64,000 nt of DNA from Rhodococcus sp. 06-235-1A. Lineage in GTDB: Bacteria > Actinomycetota > Actinomycetes > Mycobacteriales > Mycobacteriaceae. Both the position numbers and the translations under genes were made by a program. The stretch is taken from positions 434,001 through 498,000 of the forward strand of contig NZ_NOYI01000021.1 of assembly GCF_002258785.1 (NCBI RefSeq). Direction: 5' to 3'. Of the stretch, positions 8,352 through 17,362 are shown in pieces. The notes under the pieces were generated by a model that was not told the origin of the DNA, made no database searches, and saw only the letters and a list, made by a program, of their open reading frames with translations. Numbering within the stretch: the first letter of the stretch is position 1; each line of letters begins with the position of its first letter.

Positions 8352-9302
8352 ATGACCACCGACAACCACACCGGCTTCACCCGCGCCGAAACATCGTTCA
8401 TGTCGGACGGAGTTCGATGCGCAGCAACGGTCTTTCGTCCCGCTGGGTCCGCCGCCGAGGCGCGGCCGGCAATCGTGATGGCGCACGGATTCGGCACGCC
8501 TCGAGCAATGCGCCTGTACGCGTACGCCGAGCGTTTCGTCGAGGCTGGTTACGTGGTCTGCGTCTTCGACTATCGGTTCTTCGGGGACAGTGACGGCGAA
8601 CCGCGCCAACTGCTGGACGTGGGTTCTCAGCTTGCCGATTGGCGAAGCGCAGTCGACTTCGCTCGCTCGCTCGACGGCGTCGACGAGAACCGAATCGTCG
8701 GATGGGGTACATCGTTCGCCGGTGGTCACGTACTCACGTTGGCGGGCAACGGCGTTCGGTTCGCAGCAGTCATCGCCCAGGTGCCGCACGTCGACGGAAC
8801 CGCCGCCGTTCGCGCGACCGGTTTCAGGCAGGCGTTGCGGCTGGCACCGGCTGCCATCACCGACAGCGTCCGCGCCGTCCTCGGACGATCGCCGCACTAC
8901 GTCGACAGTGTCGGGCTTCCTGGCACCCGAGCTGTGATGGTCTCACCTGACGCCATGAAAGGGCGTGACCGCTTGGTTCTCGAGTCGGGTCTGAAGGACG
9001 GTGACTACCCCGAGACCGTGGCGGCCCGGATACTGTTGAAGATCTGGCGGTATTCGCCGGGCCGTACGATGTCCGCGATCGGCTGCCCCACGCTGGTGCA
9101 GATCGCGTCCGACGATGCCGTCACCCCGGCGTCCGTCGCACAACGCGCCGCGGCGAAAGTGCGCAAAGCCACGGTACGTACCTACAACGGTGGTCATTTC
9201 GATCCGTACGTCGAGCCATTGTTCTCCTCGGTGATTCGAGATCAACTGACCTTTCTGACCGACAACGTGCCCCTGCAACTCCGGGCCGTCCCCTCCGCCT
9301 GA
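8352..9302 (+). CDS. Alpha/beta hydrolase
   Basis: The 316-residue protein has the alpha/beta hydrolase fold with oxyanion region MAHGFGTPRA (44-53), a cap-poor N-terminal domain resembling dienelactone hydrolase/X-Pro peptidase relatives, and the nucleophile elbow GWGTSFAGG with Ser121. The acid is probably in VQIASDDAVTP, and the catalytic histidine in YNGGHFDPYVEP. The ATG at 8352 follows a GGAGAACAGAGAG purine stretch and fits the family; a longer open frame reaches back into the SDR gene and is rejected. It lies 41 bases after the SDR gene, in the same TetR-controlled operon. The substrate is unknown. Confidence 0.88.
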   Translation: MTTDNHTGFTRAETSFMSDGVRCAATVFRPAGSAAEARPAIVMAHGFGTPRAMRLYAYAERFVEAGYVVCVFDYRFFGDSDGEPRQLLDVGSQLADWRSAVDFARSLDGVDENRIVGWGTSFAGGHVLTLAGNGVRFAAVIAQVPHVDGTAAVRATGFRQALRLAPAAITDSVRAVLGRSPHYVDSVGLPGTRAVMVSPDAMKGRDRLVLESGLKDGDYPETVAARILLKIWRYSPGRTMSAIGCPTLVQIASDDAVTPASVAQRAAAKVRKATVRTYNGGHFDPYVEPLFSSVIRDQLTFLTDNVPLQLRAVPSA

Positions 9303-9345
9303 CCGAACGGTTCGGTGCACCCCACAGTTCTCGGATTGGATCACC

Positions 9346-9891
9346 ATGCCCGACGGAAACAACCACTCTGAACTGTGGCTGCTGCGAACATATTTCGGTA
9401 ATGGCGACGATTGTGCGTGGACCACCCTGACGGAGCAGGCCCACCGCACGCGATCGTCGGTACCAGGTGCTGCGCTGGTCATTTCCTCGGACCGGACGCA
9501 GTGTCAGCAGCGCATTCGTCGGGTGCTCACGCGACTGGCCACGCGCGCCGAGGCGAACGACGGCTTGTATGTTGCCATTGCAGACAAGCAGACGTTCCTG
9601 CGCCACGATCGCATGCTGCTCACCATCGACTGTTCGGCAGTTCCACGACACGCCGAACGCATGCCCGCAATCCGTATGGCCCCGCCCAATGCGTTTCGGT
9701 TGGGTATCGATGGCGGATCGCCCAATACCGAGCGTTCGATCGACCCGACTCGCCGGCCGATGACGGAAGTTGCACTCGCACAAATCGATTCGGAGAGCAC
9801 CGTTGCCGATTTCGCGGCAAGCGTGGGCGACGCGATCCGAGCGAGTCTGCGGTGGCGAACGGAGATGACACGAGACGATTCCTGTGGGTAG
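9346..9891 (+). CDS. Hypothetical protein, possibly DUF6924-like
   Basis: The 181-residue protein opens with LWLLRTYFGNGDDCAWTTLT, a pattern like small actinobacterial DUF6924 proteins (hydrophobic strand, RTxF, then xxAW). I place it there only tentatively. No signal peptide, membrane segment or catalytic motif is visible. Its stop overlaps the GTG start of the diguanylate cyclase gene by 8 bases, so the two are probably translationally coupled. It follows the hydrolase gene by 43 bases and may be read from the same transcript or from its own promoter. Confidence 0.7.
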   Translation: MPDGNNHSELWLLRTYFGNGDDCAWTTLTEQAHRTRSSVPGAALVISSDRTQCQQRIRRVLTRLATRAEANDGLYVAIADKQTFLRHDRMLLTIDCSAVPRHAERMPAIRMAPPNAFRLGIDGGSPNTERSIDPTRRPMTEVALAQIDSESTVADFAASVGDAIRASLRWRTEMTRDDSCG

Positions 9892-11041
9892 ACACCGGGA
9901 ATCGACGGCGAGAACTGCGCCAACCCACATTTCGGCGGGCGCTCGGACGTACGACGAGCCTCCCGACCCGCTGCTGCGAACAGGCGTCGTCGTTCAGACA
10001 TTGCTGTTCGGGCTCGTCGGCATCGGCACCACTTTCACACAGGACGGCCCCGCCGACGGTCTCGGCACCGTGCTGACCTACGCCGTGTGTATCAGCACGA
10101 TTCCCGTCGCATGGATCATGAGCAAAGCCGATTACCGGATGGACTTGTGGTCTCGCCGCGCACCGGTCAACAACTGGTTCGTCGTGTACTGCGAATTCGG
10201 TGTCACCGCCGTGACCGCAACGTACTCCGATCCGTTGGCAGCGCTGCACGGGGCCATGTTGCTCGCACTGGTCGGTGCGTACGCTGCCCATTTCGCCCGA
10301 CCGAGAGTGATCTGGTTCCACGTCGTGTGGAGCACCGTCTTCGTTCTCGCACTCGGAGCCGTGGCGCTGGCAAGGGCCGCGACCGACACCGTATCGATCG
10401 TCCTGCGAGTGTTGGTGGCCGTCATCGTTATCAACGGCGCTGTCACACTGCTGTCGGCGTACTCGCGGGCGGTGTTGAAGTCCTCTCGGGTACACCTGTC
10501 GGATGCGATGACGGATCCGTTGACCGGAGTGCTGAACCGGCGGGGCCTCGAGGCCAGAGCATTCGACACCAGCGACAGCGTTGGCTACCCCGCAATCCTG
10601 CTGATCGACATCGACCACTTCAAAGCAGTCAACGACCACCATGGCCATACAGCGGGTGATGTGGCACTGAGACTGACAGCGATGCGCCTGACCATGTCTG
10701 CCGGCAGGCACGCCGTCGTCGCGAGACTTGGTGGCGACGAATTCGTCGTCCTGGTTTCCGATCCGACGCCGACCCTCGGGGAGTTCGCAGACAAGTTGCG
10801 TCGTGCCGTACACAACGCCGACGACGACATCGCGATCACGGTCAGCATCGGCGGTTCGTTGCCGCACATGGACCGCCGCACGTCCCGGGAGATATTCGAC
10901 GGGACACTGGCCGCCGCCGACGCGGCTCTCTTCACTGCAAAACGAAACGGCCGCAACCGTATCGCTCTGGCTCGCCCAAAGATCGCGGAGAGCTCGAACC
11001 GAGAGTCCGAGAGAGATCGCAGTGGAGGCGCTGGTCGTTGA
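9884..11041 (+). CDS. Membrane-anchored diguanylate cyclase (GGDEF)
   Basis: The 385-residue protein has an N-terminal membrane region of about six hydrophobic helices (residues 32-200), then a GGDEF domain. The domain begins at DAMTDPLTGVLNRRGLEARA, has the metal-binding LLIDIDHFKAVNDHHGH and an intact active-site GGDEF at 283-287. I find no RxxD inhibitory site five residues before it, so product feedback may be absent. It should make cyclic di-GMP from two GTP at the membrane. The membrane part resembles the orphan membrane protein at the left window edge in overall style. The GTG start overlaps the preceding gene's stop. No EAL domain is present. Confidence 0.9.
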   Translation: MGRHRESTARTAPTHISAGARTYDEPPDPLLRTGVVVQTLLFGLVGIGTTFTQDGPADGLGTVLTYAVCISTIPVAWIMSKADYRMDLWSRRAPVNNWFVVYCEFGVTAVTATYSDPLAALHGAMLLALVGAYAAHFARPRVIWFHVVWSTVFVLALGAVALARAATDTVSIVLRVLVAVIVINGAVTLLSAYSRAVLKSSRVHLSDAMTDPLTGVLNRRGLEARAFDTSDSVGYPAILLIDIDHFKAVNDHHGHTAGDVALRLTAMRLTMSAGRHAVVARLGGDEFVVLVSDPTPTLGEFADKLRRAVHNADDDIAITVSIGGSLPHMDRRTSREIFDGTLAAADAALFTAKRNGRNRIALARPKIAESSNRESERDRSGGAGR

Positions 11042-11268
11042 AGTGAATGGAATAGTAGAGGGCTCGCTTCTGGGTCGCAGTGCCGAGGTGAACAGGGCTC
11101 CACTGCTTCCGTAGAGCGGTGTGGGTGCTGCGGATCGGACGGTGCAGGGAACCATCTATCAGCTCGTTGTCGAGTACGGAAAGAAAGTGCCTCCCGGAGG
11201 GATGAAACTGCCTAGGTTTGCGGTTGGATCATTCGTCAGCACGACCTGAAAAGTGAAAGGCATGCACC

Positions 11269-11670
11269 GTGTCCGAACGCGTCGTCCTCGAACCCAACGC
11301 CGAGCACCCGATCACCGTCGAGCCCACCGAAGGGCGCGTAACCGTTCACATCAACGGGCAACAGGTGGCGGACAGTAGCAACGCCCTGACCCTGATCGAA
11401 TCGAACTACCCTGCGGTTCAGTACATCCCGATGAGTGACGTCGATACAGGTCTGCTTCGGAAGAGCGCCACAACCAGCTATTGTCCGTTCAAGGGCGATG
11501 CCGAGTACTTCAGCGTCGCCGCTGAGTCCGAAACTGTCGCCGACGTCGTCTGGACCTACAACGCGCCCTTTCCTGCGGTGGCAATGATAGGACGGCACGT
11601 CGCCTTCTACACCGACCGAGCCGACGTCGTGATCGGCGACGTCGACGCGGAACCCGTCAACGTCCCTTGA
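11269..11670 (+). CDS. DUF427 domain protein
   Basis: The 133-residue protein fits the DUF427 family along nearly its whole length. It has an N-terminal VHINGQQVADS strand pair, the motif ESNYPAVQYIP, and the conserved TTSYCPFKGDAEYFSV followed by AVAMIGRHVAFYTD. The family is common in actinomycetes and has no established biochemical role. The TTSYCPFKG motif is its most conserved part. The gene has its own upstream gap of about 230 bases and stands alone before the thiolase gene. Confidence 0.88.
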   Translation: MSERVVLEPNAEHPITVEPTEGRVTVHINGQQVADSSNALTLIESNYPAVQYIPMSDVDTGLLRKSATTSYCPFKGDAEYFSVAAESETVADVVWTYNAPFPAVAMIGRHVAFYTDRADVVIGDVDAEPVNVP

Positions 11671-11711
11671 CAATTCGGTGACCCGTAACCGGATCGATCC
11701 GCGCAGCATTG

Positions 11712-11728
11712 CGGACAATTTCTGTCTG
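11712..11728. promoter_or_regulatory. TetR-type operator upstream of thiolase gene
   Basis: CGGACAATTTCTGTCTG is an imperfect dyad matching 13 of 17 positions of the perfect palindrome at 13926-13942. Both copies are preceded by CATTG. It ends 14 bases before the thiolase-like start. The TetR gene at 13289 is the likely reader. Confidence 0.65.
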
Positions 11729-11742
11729 TATATGCTGGCAGC

Positions 11743-13251
11743 ATGCTGATCAGCGCGGAACGTGTTCCCGTCATCGTGGGTGTGGGTGACCTGAAGTTCG
11801 CAGGCGATGACACTACGCAGAGCACCATCGAACCCCTCGAGCTCGTTCTGCGCGCTGTGAACGCAGCGATCGACGACGCTGGTGGACACGGCCTGAAAGA
11901 GAAGCTCGATGCTGTGCACGCTGTTCGCACCACGAGCTGGAATTACGACGACCTTCCGTCCCTGGTCGCAGACCGACTGGGTGTGACACTCGAGTCTCGT
12001 TCCACCAGCACGATCGGCGGGCACCACCCGGTGCGCCTACTCGACCAGGTAGGCCGAGATATCGCCGAGGGGCTCACCACTGCAGCGCTGGTGGTGGGCG
12101 GCGAGGCGCAGGCCTCCGTCCGCGCCCTGATGAAGGCGGGTGTGGACCCCGGTGAGTCGGGTTGGACCACCGCACCGGGAGGCCCTCCCTCGTTCTCGCC
12201 CGAGGACCTCGGCAGCGCCGAAATGCAGCGAGCAGGAATCCTGGCACCGGTACAGATCTACCCGCTCTTCGAGAACGCCCGTGCCCATGGCCGTGGACTG
12301 ACCCCCAACCAGGCACTGCGCGAATCGGCCGACATGTACTCCCGCTTCTCGGCAATCGCGGCCGAACATCCTGTTGCCTGGAGCCCGGTCTTTCGCACGC
12401 CGGAGGACATCGGCACTGTCACGTCGTCGAACCGGTCTGTGTCCGATTGCTATCCACTGTCGATGAACGCAATGCCGTTCGTCGATCAAGCAGCTGCGGT
12501 CTTGGTCTGTTCATTGGCCACCGCTCGCAAGTCTGGTGTGGCAGAGGACCGGATGGTGTACCTGTGGGGTGGTGCGGGTGCCGTCGACAATCCGGATGTG
12601 TTGGCGCGCCCGGTGTTCGACGATGCCCCGGCTCTCCGTGCGGCCGTGCAGCGCGCTCTGTCGAGGGCCGATGCCACCAGTGCGAACCTCGCATTCGTCG
12701 ACGCGTACAGCTGCTTCCCGATCGTGCCGGAGCTTCTGGCCGACGAGCTCGGCCTGGCCGAGGGGTCGACTCCCACTGTCCTAGGCGGACATTCGTTCTT
12801 CGGTGGGCCGCTGAGCAGCTATTCGCTCCACGCCGTTGCGGAGTCGACGCGGCTGCTGCGAAAGACCTCCGGAGTCGCGTTGGTTCATGCAAACGGCGGC
12901 TACCTGACGTATCAGCATGTGGTGCTGCTGTCCACGACGGCTCATCGCGACGGATACGTCGGCGACCCGGAGCCGGTGGATTCCTCGGGCACGCCGGCAC
13001 GTGTCGTGCATGGCTACTCGGGAAGGGCGACCATCGAGACGGCTACGGTCACGTACGACCGTAGCGGCCTGCCGGAGCAAGCCTTTGTCGTTGCAGCAAC
13101 AGACGATGGGGCGCGGGTGGCGGGCCGAGCCGGACGTGAATTCGCAGCGACGCTTCACGATCTCGTGTCCGGGCGGAACGAGTCGGCCGTCGGACGCCGG
13201 ATCGAGCTGGTGGACAAGGAGGGGAAGCTTGCCGTCGGCCTCTGCACGTAA
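11743..13251 (+). CDS. Thiolase-like protein (TLP1 type)
   Basis: The 502-residue protein has a thiolase fold with an additional C-terminal domain (about residues 415-500, beginning near TPARVVHGYSGRATIE), as in thiolase-like protein type 1 of mycobacteria. In place of the nucleophile-cysteine motif of degradative thiolases it has TSTIGGHHPVRL. The second conserved loop, GGHSFFGGPLSSYSLHA, retains a histidine. Such proteins bind acyl-CoA, but their activity is not settled. The TetR gene and enoyl-CoA hydratase follow on the same strand, and a shared operator sits in front of this gene and the hydratase, so the three form a small acyl-CoA regulon. Confidence 0.85.
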   Translation: MLISAERVPVIVGVGDLKFAGDDTTQSTIEPLELVLRAVNAAIDDAGGHGLKEKLDAVHAVRTTSWNYDDLPSLVADRLGVTLESRSTSTIGGHHPVRLLDQVGRDIAEGLTTAALVVGGEAQASVRALMKAGVDPGESGWTTAPGGPPSFSPEDLGSAEMQRAGILAPVQIYPLFENARAHGRGLTPNQALRESADMYSRFSAIAAEHPVAWSPVFRTPEDIGTVTSSNRSVSDCYPLSMNAMPFVDQAAAVLVCSLATARKSGVAEDRMVYLWGGAGAVDNPDVLARPVFDDAPALRAAVQRALSRADATSANLAFVDAYSCFPIVPELLADELGLAEGSTPTVLGGHSFFGGPLSSYSLHAVAESTRLLRKTSGVALVHANGGYLTYQHVVLLSTTAHRDGYVGDPEPVDSSGTPARVVHGYSGRATIETATVTYDRSGLPEQAFVVAATDDGARVAGRAGREFAATLHDLVSGRNESAVGRRIELVDKEGKLAVGLCT

Positions 13252-13288
13252 CCGTCGCGTTCGGCAGGCAGACGGGTGAGAGGATGCA

Positions 13289-13891
13289 ATGATGTCTCAG
13301 GAGTCTCCGCGCGGACCAGGACGCCCCCGTGACGCGGACATGGAGGACCGCGTGTACGGCGCTGTGCTCGAGGTGTATTGGGAAACCAGTTGGCGGGGCT
13401 TCACATTCGATGCAGTCGCGCGGCGGGCCAAGGTCGGCAGAGCCGCGCTCTATCGCCGCTGGGCCGACAAGGAAGAGCTCCTGGTTCAAGCGCTCGAAGC
13501 ACGGTCGCCGCTGTCCACGCCGATCGACACCGGATCGGTCCGCGGGGACCTGATCGAACTCGCGGAGCAATTGGCCGTCGGCTACGGAGAGCTCTTCGGC
13601 TTGGTCTCACTACGGGTGACTCTCGACGCGATGGTGAATCCGGACCTGTTGTCGCATCTCACCGACACTCTCAATCAGAGCCGTCTGGTCACCACCCGAC
13701 GCATCGTCCGGCGCGCGATTCTGAGAGGAGAACTACCGGAGGGCACGTCGACGACGTTGCTGCTCGAACTCGTGACGGGAGCGGTGTTGGCGCGTGCACT
13801 GTTCGCGCAAGCGCACGCAGGCGCGAGAAGTCGCGCCGCCGTGCACCACTCGAAGTTGGTCGTCGACACCGTTCTGCGAGCGTTGAGCTAG
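13289..13891 (+). CDS. TetR-family regulator of acyl-CoA genes
   Basis: The 200-residue protein has a TetR DNA-binding domain (helix-turn-helix near FTFDAVARRAKVGRAALYRR, followed by WADKEELL) and a C-terminal ligand domain of the type found in many actinobacterial TetR proteins beginning PGRPRD. It follows the thiolase-like gene by 37 bases. A perfect 17-bp palindrome 35 bases downstream of its stop, in front of the enoyl-CoA hydratase, and a matching site before the thiolase-like gene are its probable operators. The ligand may be an acyl-CoA, an inference from its neighbours. Confidence 0.88.
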   Translation: MMSQESPRGPGRPRDADMEDRVYGAVLEVYWETSWRGFTFDAVARRAKVGRAALYRRWADKEELLVQALEARSPLSTPIDTGSVRGDLIELAEQLAVGYGELFGLVSLRVTLDAMVNPDLLSHLTDTLNQSRLVTTRRIVRRAILRGELPEGTSTTLLLELVTGAVLARALFAQAHAGARSRAAVHHSKLVVDTVLRALS

Positions 13892-13925
13892 CCGATGGTG
13901 AACCGGGCCACCGGCCGAACCATTG

Positions 13926-13942
13926 CAGACAGTGACTGTCTG
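13926..13942. promoter_or_regulatory. TetR operator upstream of enoyl-CoA hydratase
   Basis: CAGACAGTGACTGTCTG is a perfect 7-bp inverted repeat with a 3-base centre, preceded by CATTG exactly like the related site at 11712-11728. It lies about 35 bases before the hydratase start, suitable for repression by the adjacent TetR protein. Confidence 0.75.
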
Positions 13943-13975
13943 AATTAGTGTTGTCGGGTCTCACGACCCGAAGAA

Positions 13976-14779
13976 ATGAGGATCGACGTGTCCGGAGTGG
14001 TACTCACCGAAGTGCGGGGACACACCCTCGTCGTCACCATCGATCGCCCGGAGGCAGCCAACAGCATCAACGCCGATGTACATAGCGGTTTGGGTGAGGC
14101 CTGGGAGCTCGCCCAGAACACCGACGATATTCGAGTGGTGGTGTTGACGGGAGCGGGCGACAAAGTCTTCTGTGCCGGAGCGGATCTGAAGGCCCTCGGA
14201 ACGGCCGGACCCGCCGGTGTGACTCCACCGGACACCGCGCACTGGGGCTTCGCCGGAATCGTCAAGCACCACATCACGAAGCCGGTGATCTGCGCGGTGA
14301 ACGGCAGTGCACTCGGTGGTGGGACCGAACTTGCATTGGCCGGCGATCTCGTTGTCGCTGCGGATACTTCGAGCTTCGGCCTGCCCGAGGTCAAACGAGG
14401 TCTCATCGCCGGAGCGGGCGGAGTATTCAGATTGACCACGGCCCTGCCGCGTGCTGTCGCGCTGGAGCTACTGCTGACGGGAGCCGCCATGAGCGCCCAG
14501 GACGCGCTCCGGTGGGGATTGGTCAACCGGGTCGTTCCTCAACCCGATGTGCTGAGCACTGCTCTTGCCCTCGCAGACGTCATCTCAGCGAACGCACCGC
14601 TCGCGGTTCAGGCGAGCAAGCGCGTCGCTCACGGAATCAGTGACGGCGCGATCGAGACGGAAGCGCGCAGCTGGGAGCTCAGCGAACAGGCCCTGGACTC
14701 ACTGAGCCGTTCGGCAGACACAGTGGAGGGAATCATGGCCTTCATGCAGAAGCGCGATCCGATATGGACCGGAAAGTGA
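13976..14779 (+). CDS. Enoyl-CoA hydratase/isomerase family protein
   Basis: The 267-residue crotonase-family protein has both oxyanion-hole segments, FCAGADLKAL and GSALGGGTELAL, and a catalytic-type glutamate in FGLPEVKRGL. The second catalytic glutamate position reads GAGGVFRL, so it may be an isomerase or another crotonase activity rather than a canonical hydratase. A GTG 12 bases downstream (13988) has AGGA at better spacing and may be the real start, removing four residues. The gene is under the palindrome at 13926 and pairs with the thiolase-like gene. It converges on the MFS gene with only 18 bases between them. Confidence 0.88.
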   Translation: MRIDVSGVVLTEVRGHTLVVTIDRPEAANSINADVHSGLGEAWELAQNTDDIRVVVLTGAGDKVFCAGADLKALGTAGPAGVTPPDTAHWGFAGIVKHHITKPVICAVNGSALGGGTELALAGDLVVAADTSSFGLPEVKRGLIAGAGGVFRLTTALPRAVALELLLTGAAMSAQDALRWGLVNRVVPQPDVLSTALALADVISANAPLAVQASKRVAHGISDGAIETEARSWELSEQALDSLSRSADTVEGIMAFMQKRDPIWTGK

Positions 14780-14797
14780 ACCCGATCGTGAACACAG

Positions 14798-16111
14798 TCA
14801 TCTTGCGTCAGGTGCATGCAGCCGACCTTCCGATGCGGACGCCCGGCCGCTACGCAACTTTCGTCCCGCCGGAGTCAGAATCGTCACTCCGGCACCGATG
14901 ATCGCAGGCAAGGCGAAAGCCAGAAGCTGAGTGCTGGTTCCCGCACCGGCGGCAACGAACAGTCCGCCGTACGTGGGACCGACGATCGCACCGAGTCGCC
15001 CCGCCGCGAGTGCGACGCCCAGTCCTGTGGTCCGGCACGACACGGGGTAGTAACCACCGATGAAGGTGTTCAGCAGGATCTGCGTCCCGGTCGTACCCAT
15101 TCCTGCGATCAGCACCAGAACGTACACGATCCCGATCGGGGGAGTGGTCGCGATCAATGCCAACGACACCGCTGCGCAGAGGAATCCGAGGGTGGTCACC
15201 GGTTTGATGCCGAACCGATCGGCCAGGTAAGCACCGCCGAGCGCACCTACTGCACCGCCCACATTGAGTACCAGCAGGAAGGACAGCGCTGCTCCGAGCG
15301 GGTACCCGGCCGATCGCATCACAGCGGGCAACCAGGTCGCGACACCGAACAACACGAGCAGGCACAGCAGGGTCATCACCCAGAAGGACAACGTCACTCG
15401 CGCTCGGTTCGCGGTGAACAGTGCGCTGATTCCGCGATCCGTCGATCGCGGGTCACCACCGGAATCCTCGACTGCTTCCTCCAGTCCGTAGCGCGTCGAG
15501 ATCGTTTGTGCCGCATCGGTCCTGCCTCGCGAGGTCAGGAAGGCCGGAGATTCGGGGAGATAGCCGACCATCACTGGCAGAATCAACAACGCCGGGATCA
15601 TTCCTGCTGCGAACATCGCTCGGAAGCCGAACTCCGGGACGAGCCACAGCGACAGGATCCCCGCCGCGATACCGCCGACACTGGTGCCCACGAATCCCAG
15701 TGCGACCGTTCGTGCTCTCGTGTCCAGTCGGGAGAATTCGATCAGCATCGATGCCGCGGTCGGCATCAACACTCCTGCTCCGACGCCGACCACGAATCGC
15801 GCTGCTCCGAAGATCTCGGGTGAGGGTGCAATCGAACAGCATCCCATTGCGGCCGAGAACAACGCGGCCGCGGCGATCAAGGCGCGTCGCCTACCCCAGC
15901 GATCCGCGATGCTGCCCGCGGCGAGTGCCCCGGCGAGCATGCCGACTCCCGCCACGGATCCGAGTACCCCGACGGTCGCCGGATCCAGATCCCACGGCTC
16001 GTACGCCAGGAGCGACGGAACCACCGTTCCGTACATCAGAAGGTCGTACCCTTCCAGCGTCAGCGCCGACAGACAGAGTGCGACCACGGGAGAAAAAGTG
16101 TTACGTGACAT
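14798..16111 (-). CDS. MFS permease, aromatic acid:H+ symporter type
   Basis: The 437-residue, 12-helix transporter has the entry sequence ALTLEGYDLLMYGTVVPSLL typical of the aromatic acid/H+ symporter group, and the loop 2-3 signature ADRWGRRR near residue 70. The second-half counterpart is YLADRFGIKPV. It should import an organic acid in symport with protons. It is the last gene of the leftward operon (maleate isomerase, VOC protein, 81-residue protein, hydrolase, permease), which makes it the likely uptake system for the substrate of region 3. It starts 21 bases after the hydrolase stop. Confidence 0.88.
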   Translation of the reverse strand: MSRNTFSPVVALCLSALTLEGYDLLMYGTVVPSLLAYEPWDLDPATVGVLGSVAGVGMLAGALAAGSIADRWGRRRALIAAAALFSAAMGCCSIAPSPEIFGAARFVVGVGAGVLMPTAASMLIEFSRLDTRARTVALGFVGTSVGGIAAGILSLWLVPEFGFRAMFAAGMIPALLILPVMVGYLPESPAFLTSRGRTDAAQTISTRYGLEEAVEDSGGDPRSTDRGISALFTANRARVTLSFWVMTLLCLLVLFGVATWLPAVMRSAGYPLGAALSFLLVLNVGGAVGALGGAYLADRFGIKPVTTLGFLCAAVSLALIATTPPIGIVYVLVLIAGMGTTGTQILLNTFIGGYYPVSCRTTGLGVALAAGRLGAIVGPTYGGLFVAAGAGTSTQLLAFALPAIIGAGVTILTPAGRKLRSGRASASEGRLHAPDAR

Positions 16112-16132
16112 GTGTTTCCGCTCGCAAGAGGG

Positions 16133-17362
16133 TCAGATGAAGTGTTCGGACAACCAGGTACCGATATCGGCGGCGGCCAGAGAAGCGCCGGTGGGCGCCC
16201 CGTCGCGAATGGGGCCGCCGAAGTGGGTGCCCTCGATCGCCACGCGGCTCTTGTCGACCGAGCCGAGAGCCTCGACCATCCTGGACGCGTCCTCCGGGAA
16301 ACACGCCTGATCGCCGGTCAGTTCGACGAACAACGACGGGACCGTCACCGACGGTGCGCACCGAACGAAGTCGGCGTTGGAGCTCAGACCGGACCACGTC
16401 GACAGCCAGGCATCGGGCGTGGACAGGCGTGCGAATCCGACGAGACCGTAGTTCGTCAGATCCGGCCGTCGGCCGAACAACGAACCGTACGGTCGAGCGT
16501 TCGGACTGAGCGAGAGGTCGGTGAATCTCAGGTCCGCGTCGGTTCGATAGACGGTCAGTAATCTCGGTGCCAACGCATCTCGACGGTCGGCAGGATCACC
16601 GCTTGTCTTGAAACGCCGTCGGGCGTCGGATGCTTCGGCGACCCGTGCTCGCGCGAGTGCGTCCAATCGAGCGACGCGCTCGCGTTGTGCGACGCGATAC
16701 CGGTCCACGAAATTTTCTGAATACGAGGAGCTTCCGGGAGCATCGACGAATCCGTTGGCGGCATCGAAAGGATCGAGCGACGGGTCGATGGACATGGGGT
16801 CGGATTCTTCGACGACGGACGGATCGATCAGTCGGAGCAGCAGCGCACCCTGTCCGGGGTGCGGAGCCATGAAGATCGCACCGTCCGGCACTGGCATCTC
16901 CGCGGACGCGAGGTCGATCGGTCGACCTGCAGGCGTTGCCGCCAGCCGATCCCCGGGCGCGAGACCGGCTTGCTCGTGGTAGAACGCGAACAGGGTGCCG
17001 CCACCCGAGTGTCCGAGCGTCACAACGTGATCGAACGATTGTGAGCGTAGGAACACCTGCCCGGCGGCGGCGTCGAGCAATGCCTGCTCGTGCACCAGGG
17101 AGATGTCGTTGTTCACCGATCGCGTGCCCTGCGTCCACACCGCGTATCCGCGGGCGAGCAACTCGGGCACGAGAACGTGATGCGTCAGGTCCTGTCTCGG
17201 GTGCATCAGGGCAACGACCGTCTCGGCACCAGGGACCGTGCGCAACACACCGCTGACCTTGGCACCGTCTGCGGTGGTGAGCTCGTGCGCCGAGGTCACC
17301 GTGTTCGACGGAGCCTCGGCGGCATCGATGTACCGGCCTGCGCCGAGTCGGGTCCGAGTCAT
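16133..17362 (-). CDS. Alpha/beta hydrolase of the maleate-isomerase operon
   Basis: The 409-residue protein has an oxyanion-type segment VALMHPRQDLTHH, the elbow TLGHSGGGTLF with Ser119, and a likely catalytic histidine in EGTHFGG near the C-terminus. It is longer than simple esterases owing to an inserted region (about 145-300). Its ATG overlaps the stop of the 81-residue gene by 4 bases. A longer open frame extends 94 codons further into that gene out of phase and is rejected. In a pathway with a ring-cleaving VOC protein and maleate isomerase, it could release an acid such as maleate from an ester, amide or keto intermediate. That is inference, as no specific family match is visible. Confidence 0.82.
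   Translation of the reverse strand: MTRTRLGAGRYIDAAEAPSNTVTSAHELTTADGAKVSGVLRTVPGAETVVALMHPRQDLTHHVLVPELLARGYAVWTQGTRSVNNDISLVHEQALLDAAAGQVFLRSQSFDHVVTLGHSGGGTLFAFYHEQAGLAPGDRLAATPAGRPIDLASAEMPVPDGAIFMAPHPGQGALLLRLIDPSVVEESDPMSIDPSLDPFDAANGFVDAPGSSSYSENFVDRYRVAQRERVARLDALARARVAEASDARRRFKTSGDPADRRDALAPRLLTVYRTDADLRFTDLSLSPNARPYGSLFGRRPDLTNYGLVGFARLSTPDAWLSTWSGLSSNADFVRCAPSVTVPSLFVELTGDQACFPEDASRMVEALGSVDKSRVAIEGTHFGGPIRDGAPTGASLAAADIGTWLSEHFI

Noticed and set aside
9620..11155. 511-codon minus frame opposite the diguanylate cyclase
   Set aside because: Shadow frame; the plus strand has an intact GGDEF domain.
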